The translations under genes and the position numbers were made by a program. A stretch of 64,000 nucleotides of DNA from Cocos nucifera (lineage: Eukaryota; Streptophyta; Magnoliopsida; Arecales; Arecaceae): NCBI GenBank assembly GCA_006176705.1, contig QRFJ01000745.1, positions 377,925 to 441,924 of the forward strand, in the 5' to 3' direction. Below, in pieces: positions 56,524 through 64,000 of the stretch. Numbering within the stretch: the stretch's first letter is position 1; the number at the start of each line of letters is the position of its first letter. The notes beneath the pieces are model-generated. The model did not search any database and was not told where the DNA came from. It saw only the letters and a list, made by a program, of their open reading frames with translations.

Positions 56524-58000
56524 AGACTAAAGCCATTCAGAGTAGTATCAAATATCCATCTTCCATTTGTGATTGTCGAATTCTTTGATTCTGATGGCTT
56601 TAGTTAATGGATCAGCCATGTTCTTCTTCCCATCGATCTTTTGAAGATCGACATCACCTCATTTCATGATCTCTTGTACAAGATGATAGTGATGCAGAAT
56701 ATGCTTGGTACATTGATGTGCCTTCGATTTCTTCACTTGAGGCTATAGCTCCAGTGTTGTCACAGTAAAGCAGAATCAGACTATCTAAGAAGGGTGCCAC
56801 TCCTAACTCATCGATGAACTTCCACAGCCATATAGCTCCTTTCACTGCATCAGATGCCATGACATACTCCACCTCGCATACAAAATTGACCATAGTGTAC
56901 CGCTTAAAACTTTTTCAACAGACTGCTCAACCATTCAAGATAAACACATAACCTGATATACTCTTACTATCATCATAATCTGATCGGATACTGAAATCAG
57001 TATATCCCACAAGTTACAAGTCTGCATCTCCATAGATGAGCTACTAGTCCTTAGTATTTCTTAAATACTTTAGGATTATCTTTACAACCTTCCAGTGATT
57101 CTCATCTAGATCAAACTAGTATCTACTCACTATCCCAAGTGAGTATGCCACATTCGATCTCGTATACGTCATGGCGTACATAATAGAATCCACTATCAAA
57201 GCATATGATATTCTACTCATACGCTCTTTCTGTTGAAAAGTTGTCAGACAATTTCTCTTCAAGATAAAAATTTCATCGCCTATCGAGAGATAGCTTTTCT
57301 TGAAATTCGCCATGCTGAACCACTTCAGTATGGTATCGATATACATGGACTGAGACAATCTAAGTAATTTTTTAAATCTATCTCTATAGATCTTCATCTC
57401 TAGGATGTAGAAAACTTCTCCCAAGTTTTTTCTTGTAATGCAGGGATGTCATTCTCAATAGGAGAATATCATCCATATACAATATAAGAAATATAACTAT
57501 AGAACCATTAGCCTATTTGTACATGTAGGATTTCTCTCTATTCTTAACAAAGCCATATATTCTGATCATCTTATCAAAATGCATATTCCAACTCTGAGAT
57601 ACCTACTTCAATCCATAAATGGATCTTTGAATCTTACATACCTTGGACTCATCGTAGATGTGAACCCCTCAGGCTGTATAATATATATCTTTTCTTTCAG
57701 CTCTCTATTTAGGAAAGCCGTCTTTACATCCATTTGTTAGATCTCATAGTTTAGGTATGCTGCTATCGCAAGCATAATCCGAGTGGACTTAAGCATTACC
57801 ATCGAAAAAATATCTCATTATAGTCAATACCATAATGTTGATGATATCCCTTGACAACTAGATGAGCTTTATAGGTCTCCACCCTTCCATCTGCGCTCTT
57901 TTTCTTTTTGAAAATTCACTTATGCCTAATGAATTTTATCCCTTCAGGTGGATCAACTAGTGTCCATACATTGTTGATCTTCATGGACTCCATTTTGAAC
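56524..58000 (-). pseudogene. Family D copy 2 RT and RNase H
   Basis: 56893-56654: RNase H with EVEYVMASDAVKGAIWL and LILLYCDNTGAI. 57424-57116: RT end with GEVFYILEMKIYRDRF, LRLSQSMYIDTILK and SIMYAMTYTRSNVAYSLGI. The N-terminal RT (about 58000-57430) is visible as blocks in changing frames: DVKTAFLNRELK-like near 57740-57700, and the catalytic YVDD area near 57480. Confidence 0.85.
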
Positions 58001-58050
58001 TTTATGACTTTCAACCATTTATCAGAGTCGGACCTCTGCATGGCATCCAT

Positions 58051-59188
58051 TTAGATGATCAGATCCTCATCGTTCTTATCGAGTTCAACTGGATCACCAT
58101 CCCAAACCAAGAAATTATAGTATCTATTTGGCTGATATGGTACTTTATCGAATCTCCTCAAGAATGTCTCTATAATGGGCTCTAGGTTTGATCTTATCAA
58201 ATCCAATTCTGCAAGTTCACTAGAATATGTCGGTTCTTCCACCTATCAAACTCACCAAGCTCAACATTAGAGGTAGCTATTCCTTTGCTAAGAAACTTTT
58301 TTTCCAAAAAGACTGCTCTATTGCTGACGAACACCTTTTGTTCTTCAGTAAGATAGAAGTAATAGCTTCTAATTTTCTTGGGGTACTCTATAAACAAGTA
58401 TTTATCAAACCTAGGTCCAAGCTTTTCTACTTGTAAATGTTTGACATAAGCTGGACAACCCTAAACCCTAAGATGAGAGAGCATCGGCTTATGCCCAGTC
58501 CATATCTCATATGGAGTTTTTGCAACAGACTTGCTTAGAATATTGTTCAAAATATAACAAGCAATCTCAAGTGCATAACCCCCAAAAGAAATTGGCAGAC
58601 TGGCAAATCCTATCATCGATCGAACCATGTCCAACAGGATTTGATTTCTCGTTTCAGACACACCATTATATCATGATATCTCAGGAGGGATCCATTATGA
58701 GAGAATCTCATTTTCTCTTAGATATATCAAAAATTTATTGAAAAGATATTTACCTTCTTGGTCTGACCAAAGAGTTTTAATACTTTTTTCAAGTTATTTT
58801 TCTACCTCATTATGATACCCTTTGAACATTTCAAATAAATCGGATTTACTTTTTATAAGATAGACATATGTCCATATCTAGATAGATTGTCAGTCAATGT
58901 AATGAAGAAGTAATACCCATCTATGGCACTTATGTACATAGGTCCACATACATCAGTATATACTAGAAGTTCAGTGGCCCATTCATCCTTTTCAGTAAAA
59001 GATGATTTGGTCATCTTACCCAGAAAATAGGACTCACAGATAGTCAATGATTCATAATCATCGATGTTAAGGATATGCTCTTTGATTAACTTATTAATCC
59101 TATTCTTATTTATATGACTAAGCTGATAGTGCCAAAGATAAGCATTGATAACATTATCTAGTTTTGGATATTTATTTGATGTGTACAT
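58051..59188 (-). pseudogene. Family D copy 2 integrase
   Basis: 59188-58853: NAYLWHYQLSHINKNRINKLI (zinc domain His pair), CESYFLGKMT, then VYTDVCGPM (first core Asp) and TLTDNLSRYGHMS (second Asp). 58661-58461: RNQILLDMVRSMIGF and KTPYEIWTGHKPMLSHLRV. 58397-58197 and 58242-58051: FIEYPKK and the C-terminal linker to RT. Frameshifts separate the blocks. Confidence 0.88.
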
Positions 59189-59295
59189 TATACTAATAAG
59201 CTATGATAAAATATAAATGCTATTTCTTAATCATCCTCACATTATTGTAACATCATTTATATTGATATCATAATAATTTTTTTTATCGATAAACA

Positions 59296-59583
59296 TTAAC
59301 CATCTTGGGCTAAAAGCCCAATAGATATTATGTTCATCATAAAAGATGGACAATAGTGATAGTTACTTAAAATGATATTATTTATTTTGAAAACAAGCTT
59401 AAGAGTTCTTAATGCTAGGACTGGAACATTCCTTTCATCCCTAACATTTAAGAACCTATCATCATCCTCAAACTTTCTACCAATTTGAAGTCCATACAAT
59501 AAATTGCATATGTAAACTGAACTCCCAATATCTAATATCCAGGTAGATTTATCACAAATAGTGAAATTACAAGATGTTATCAT
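59296..59583 (-). pseudogene. Family D copy 2 aspartic protease
   Basis: CNFTICDKSTWILDIGSS carries the active site, here DIGS, as in copy 1 (DIGS), so the change from DSGS/DTGS is shared by both copies. Downstream the blocks RFLNVRDERNVPVLALRTL and NIILSNYHYCPSF follow. Confidence 0.85.
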
Positions 59584-59722
59584 ATAACATCCTTGTCTAG
59601 CAACTTCTTACTGGTTTCCTCTTTAGGTCTACCATATTAGGGTCAACACTAGACTTCTCATATTCAGATCCTAAATGCTTGCCACTGTCCAATAGTGAAT
59701 GGAGCAAACTTACACTAGCCAT
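59584..59722 (-). pseudogene. Internally deleted gag remnant, family D copy 2
   Basis: ATG 59722 starts MASVSLLHSLLDSGKHLGS. After YEKSSVDPN it passes to a DLKRK relic and the protease, with 139 nt between ATG and protease frame. The join point EKSS(V/I)DPN is the same as in copy 1. The capsid domain and most of the zinc knuckle are missing. Confidence 0.7.
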
Positions 59723-59723
59723 T

Positions 59724-60616
59724 CTATTTAACTCTAAAGACTTGGACTTTAGTCTAAAGATTCTCCCATTATTTTTATGAATTGATAGTCTCTACCTCCA
59801 ATTCGAGAAATTACACTAACTCCTTAGTAGATACTGGAATCCACATAGACTATAAATAGGCCTGAGGAAAGCTCTGGCCAATCCACGTGCATCTATAGGT
59901 AGGGTCACAATCAATTATTTCTTCAAATAATTTTTAGTAAATTAATTTTGTCCTAAAAGCCAATTCAATAGGCTATGGCCTCCACTGAAAAAGGTTGGTT
60001 AGGTCCAACCATTAACATGATTGAGTTCGGTGCATCAAATGAATGAAGATCAGGCCTGAGGAAAGCTCTGGCCAACCTGATCGCTGTTCTGAGGGTGCGA
60101 CCTAATCATCATTTTATGGATGGTAATTCCAATATCTAGATGAATACCAGGTGTAAGGCACCTCCAATATCCACCTAGAAAATTGGACTCATACCATTGA
60201 CCTTAATGGAAGGCTATGACTCAATTATCCCTATAATTTTGTCATTTTTATGAATGTAATAATTTAAAAAATTTAGGTTACATATGATTTAAGGATAGAA
60301 AAGAAACAGACCAATTTACTCCCACTGACTTCACCAAGTCAAATCCTTCCACTGACTTCACCAAGTCAAATGATGAGGACTAGGATCAATTATGGTCCAT
60401 GGGCACCTAATTCAATCTTATTGATTGAAATCAATCAAACTGCTTTCTAATAACATGGATCAGCTTGAATCATGAGGTGATCTAATCAAATCCTAATCAA
60501 CTATGTCAGCCAGATAAGTGAGATCAGTGGAAAGAATATATCATTAACTCATCAAAGATCGAATTAGTATGAATAGCTTCCAATTAAAAATTACTGATCT
60601 AGACTGCTAAACTTAC
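59724..60616 (-). other. Candidate leader intron, family D copy 2
   Basis: Donor context TGGTGTCTAAG|GTAAGTTT (60617/60616) is identical over the core to the Angela-like one. The acceptor would be the AG just before A-ATG at 59722, with a weak pyrimidine tract (TTAAATAG). Weaker than the Angela-like case. Confidence 0.3.
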
Positions 60617-61264
60617 CTTAGACACCAACTGGTTAATTAGGTTTAATCTGATCAACCTAGTAATTTTGAGCTGGACCGCTTAGCCATGAATCAAGTCCAT
60701 CTTGGTCCTTGTTAAAGACATGGACTTGTCCAACTACAACTATTAAAGTTGAACCTAGAGTGTCCTTAACCTAATCTAATTCAACATTTAGTTAGATTTG
60801 ATCAATTACTCTAGTTAAGTTTATTCTTTAACTAACCTTAGGTCTAACCTAATTAATGGACCTAATTCATCTAATTCTTTAACCCACAGTTTTATGCATT
60901 TATCTTAGGATCTTTAATTCATAATTCTAGGTCCTACTAGATAATACTTAATTCTTTTAATTAAGTTTTTGGGCTAATGGATTGGGGTTCGACATTTTAA
61001 AAATAATTTTTAAATTTTTAAAAGATTTTCTATATTTTCTATTTACTAAATGGATTGACTCATTTCACAAATGGGTCAGCTCATTTCATAAACAGTAATC
61101 TATTGCCAGTTTTATAATACAAAATAAAGCATAATTAAATCATGAATCCTTTTAGATTAATCTAAACTTATTCATGTTTAACTATTAAATTAAAATAATT
61201 TTAATAATAAAATTTTTTTCACTATTCATCTTAATGAATGAGTTCATGGTGGCATCCCTACCGC

Positions 61265-61323
61265 CATAAGGGATCCCCACTGAATGGAAGGAGATGACCT
61301 TTAAAACATACTTATCTTTTATG
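61265..61323 (-). promoter_or_regulatory. 5'-leader stem-loop (family D copy 2)
   Basis: CATAAGGGAT (61265-61274) and ATCTTTTATG (61314-61323) pair at eight of ten positions. The two remaining pairs are G-T on the + strand, hence A-C in the transcript, as expected after deamination of paired cytosines. The loop keeps CTGAATGGAAGGAG and CCTTTAAA. Confidence 0.55.
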
Positions 61324-61439
61324 ATCAGATGGCTTAGTGGCTCATTCATTCTTGATTACTAAGTCATCGGATCAAAACATATCATATATGCTAACATTTA
61401 ATTTTTCTAATTAACATATAAACATGTTAAGCAATCCTT

Positions 61440-61451
61440 GCTCTGATACCA
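61440..61451 (-). other. Primer binding site, initiator tRNA-Met
   Basis: The + strand GCTCTGATACCA is the exact complement orientation of TGGTATCAGAGC. It is one base from the LTR start at 61453. Confidence 0.9.
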
Positions 61452-61452
61452 A

Positions 61453-61578
61453 TGATGGAATTCGTGCAGGATTTAAAGCATGCATTTCGAAACTTTTTCA
61501 AAATTTAAATTCTAGTGAAAGCTTAAATTAATATTTTATACATGCTATGATCTAATCATAAACCCTACATATGGATCA

Positions 61579-61631
<53 letters not shown>

Positions 61632-62665
61632 ATAAAAAATTAAATGCATTTGATCAATAAATCATATTTGCTGATCGATTTATGTTTAGAACACAATACC
61701 TGAGCGCAAGTCGCTGAACTCTACAATCTGAAACCACAGGAAGAAGCCCTCACATCGTGCTATAGTCGCACAATCGTCCGACCTCTACGGTCAGTCCACA
61801 CGAAGCTCCTGGTCTCGACTAGCTCCACCAAAGTGCTAGCTCCTCGTCGGAGTCTTTGATGGCTGATCTTCGTTGATCCGATCGATGATCTTCTCTTGAT
61901 CATCTGGATGCTCTAGGAGATTAGAGGATATTCTTTGGAGGATGAGGAGGTGGTGTAGCAAATTTGATGTCTATTCGATGCTCACATCAGTCGAACTCAC
62001 CACCCGATCCTTGGATTGAAACCCTAAGTTTTTGCATCACGAAAACCCTGATGCCCAGAAATGCTCTCACGCCCTCTCTCTTTTGAATTTTTTTGTAAAA
62101 TAAATTTTCACAATAGGAGGACCCTCCTATCTGCACAAACCCTACCCAAATCCTATCTAAAGTGGATGACCGAAAGAAAAAGAAAACTATGGCATGAGAG
62201 GAATAACTTGGTGCAGGAAAAACTTTTCTTTCCCTTTTGAATTTTCTCACGCCAAAAATTGTTGCGCTCCCTATCTAGAATTCTTTCTCATGAATCCTTC
62301 TCACTCCCTCATGCATGCCAATAAAAAATCTAGATTTAAAATGAGTGACTAAGTGTAGGAAATGTGTGGAGAAAAGATAAGGTGAAGTGGTTGAACTTAT
62401 TTCAGCAAACCATTTGAATTCAAAATTCAAATGGACTCTTATCTATTTTCAACACCAACTCCACATGAGAAATATGTAGGAGTTCTCATTTGTGCACCCT
62501 CACTTTGAACCATTCAAAGTTTTGGGTGAGAAAACCATATGGAGCATGGGAAGAGATAAGGTAGGGAGTTAGAGAGCCAACCAAATATCTTGAATTCAAA
62601 ATTCAGGTTCAACTTCAACCTAATCCAACTTTTTGGACCAGATCAAAGGGAGAATAGGGAGGGCA
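61453..62665 (-). repeat. Truncated 5' LTR of family D copy 2
   Basis: Starts TGATGGAATTCG and matches 53873 onward until GAGAATAGGGAGGG (62663). It then switches to a CGATAAGTACC gypsy-type LTR. Confidence 0.88.
61581..61628. repeat. (AT)n microsatellite, 48 bp
   Basis: Pure AT dinucleotide run inside the 5' LTR. The equivalent place in the 3' LTR has only about 14 bp. Confidence 0.95.
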
Positions 62666-63789
62666 CGATAAGTACCATAAATTTATCAATAAAAATATTA
62701 ATTTATTAATTAATTATATTTATTTTTAAAAATTAATAATTAATTTATATATATTTTTGAAAAATTAATATTTTTATATAATAAAAAAAATAATAAAAAT
62801 AAAAAATAAAATATTATGATCAATAAAAAAGCTTATTTTTTTGATCATAACAAAATAAGTTTGAAGTAAATTGAAGCTAAAATGGACTAGATATAAATTT
62901 TTAAAGAAAAAAAATTAAAATAAAAAAGAAAAATGGCTCAGCCGGCTCTACAAGCCAAGCCACCAAACCAAGTCAAGCCATCAAAGCTGACTCAGCCATA
63001 GAAGCTATTAGTCGATCCACGATCGAGGCATGGACTGCCAGCTCAGTAGAAGACAACAAATCATATGCTGCCACGTGGTGGACCTAGATCCTTAAGGATT
63101 TATAAAAAATCTATCATGGCTCATAGGGTATTTTCATCATTTCAAGTGGCAAAGACAAGCACTGATTCGTTGCGATGTGTGGTGCAGCCAGTCTATGCGG
63201 TCCATAGCTACAAAAATTATGCCATCCTATAGTCCAAATTGATGCCGATCCAGATCCAACGGTCAGGGTTTCTTCTAGGTTTCTCAGCTCTCCCTGATCA
63301 CGATCCGATGGCAAACAGCACTCTAGACAGCGATCCAATAGTCCAGAAAGCTTCCAACTTGATCAGGACACCTAGAACTCTGATCAACGATAAGATTTTC
63401 TCCTAATTAACATGATCAAATGGCCAAAATTTAATCTGACCTGATCTGGGCGTATACACATCCGATTTTGATGATTTTTAGATCGTTGGATTCCTATTGA
63501 ATGGTCAGATTTCATCAAACTTCACCAGATTCATCGAGAAGCTATTTTAATCCAAATTTCATTTGAATTCTTCTATAAACATCGATCAAAACTCTTCTTA
63601 GTCCCATATTGCACTCCAACCCTCTAACACCTATAAATAAGACCCCAGACCTTTGGAATTCATTATCTTCGGTTAAGATGAAGCTTTGGTACAAGATTAT
63701 GCCAGACTTTGGTTAATGATTGCTTCAAGATAACTGATGCTAAGAGAAAGAGCTGGGCTTTTACACCATCTTTCTGCCAATGTCGATCC
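62666..63789 (+). repeat. Gypsy-type LTR (Athila-like start), single copy
   Basis: Starts CGATAAGTACCATAAATTTATC, close to the TGATAAGTGG start of the Athila-like LTR at 7787. A TATA box, TATAAATA, is at 63632-63639. The middle has 'GATCCAACGGTCAGGG' phrases like those of the 7787 LTR. It is followed at once by a different LTR, so it is a solo or truncated LTR. Confidence 0.6.
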
Positions 63790-64000
63790 TGTTAGACATG
63801 TGTGCCCTAGAAGTCAGATTGGCTGACACTTATAATACACTTTTAAGGACAAAATTATAATTTTAACTATAAATAATAAAATAAATTATTTTTTATCATA
63901 GTGTGTATTTGAAAGTATCTGTGACACATCCATTAAGTTAATGGTCATGATAGTTTATATTTTCAAGAGTTGAAAATGTAAGATATGAATTTTCATTATT
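63790..64000 (+). repeat. Start of an Angela-like LTR, runs off window
   Basis: TGTTAGACATGTGTGCCCTAG and the following ~200 bp match the reverse complement of 24960-25168, so this is the same LTR family in the opposite orientation. The element body would lie right of the window. Confidence 0.9.

Larger units (their letters stand above)
53873..62665 (-). mobile_element. Family D copia element copy 2, gag-less
   Basis: 3' LTR 53873-56512, PPT, RNase H, RT, integrase, protease, deleted gag, leader with hairpin, PBS (61440-61451), and 5' LTR from 61453, cut at 62665 by a gypsy LTR. The left flank is tgcca (53868-53872). The full gene order except gag is recognisable, with many stops. It is the best preserved member of family D here. 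Confidence 0.88.

Noticed and set aside
61581..61628. AT-rich tract as a replication origin or matrix attachment site
   Set aside because: A plain dinucleotide microsatellite in an LTR; nothing else supports such a role.

Overview
Plant nuclear DNA made almost entirely of LTR retrotransposons. The evidence is Ty1/copia and Ty3/gypsy protein domains, plant-type primer binding sites (initiator tRNA-Met and tRNA-Asp), TG...CA LTRs with 5-bp target-site duplications, and very low gene density. I see no convincing host gene, tRNA, rRNA or CRISPR. A monocot with a large genome (a palm, for example) would fit, but that is inference and the species cannot be fixed from this sequence.

Layout. (1) 1-5842: the 3' end of a Tat-like Ty3/gypsy element on the + strand. 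It has minisatellite arrays, an antisense spliced gag-like gene (1440-3931, minus), a polypurine tract and a 3' LTR. (2) 5843-7781: non-coding, with two diverged direct repeats around an 868-bp segment. (3) 7787-14917: a structurally complete Athila-like element with TSD taaat/taaat, near-identical LTRs and a tRNA-Asp PBS. It keeps only broken gag and protease and has lost all of pol. (4) 15353-18831: a complete but protein-less copia-like element on the minus strand. (5) About 19974-47044: an old SIRE-like copia element (minus) split by two later insertions. One is an Angela/Tork-like copia element (22880-33156, TSD gttca/gttca). The other is a member of a second copia family, called family D here (33548-46210). 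The family D copy itself holds a chimeric SIRE-like fragment on the + strand (35197-39537) and a stray LTR piece. (6) 47045-64000: a nested chain on the minus strand. An Angela-like fragment (E) is cut by a family D relative (F), which is cut by another family D element (53873-62665), whose 5' LTR is cut by a gypsy LTR and then by the start of an Angela-like LTR on the + strand.

Nearly all coding regions are broken by stops and frameshifts. The longest open stretch is a 411-residue reverse transcriptase/RNase H frame (25459-26694).

Most interesting signals: both family D copies with a readable 5' half lack almost all of gag, with the same internal deletion. Yet they share with the gag-encoding Angela-like element a 5'-leader stem-loop whose stem shows paired changes, and a splice-donor-like site. 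This suggests, but does not prove, a gag-less copia family packaged in trans, like the known barley BARE2. Other signals are a near-perfect long palindrome between pol and the env-position ORF of the SIRE-like fragment, and an eight-base microhomology at a chimeric junction.
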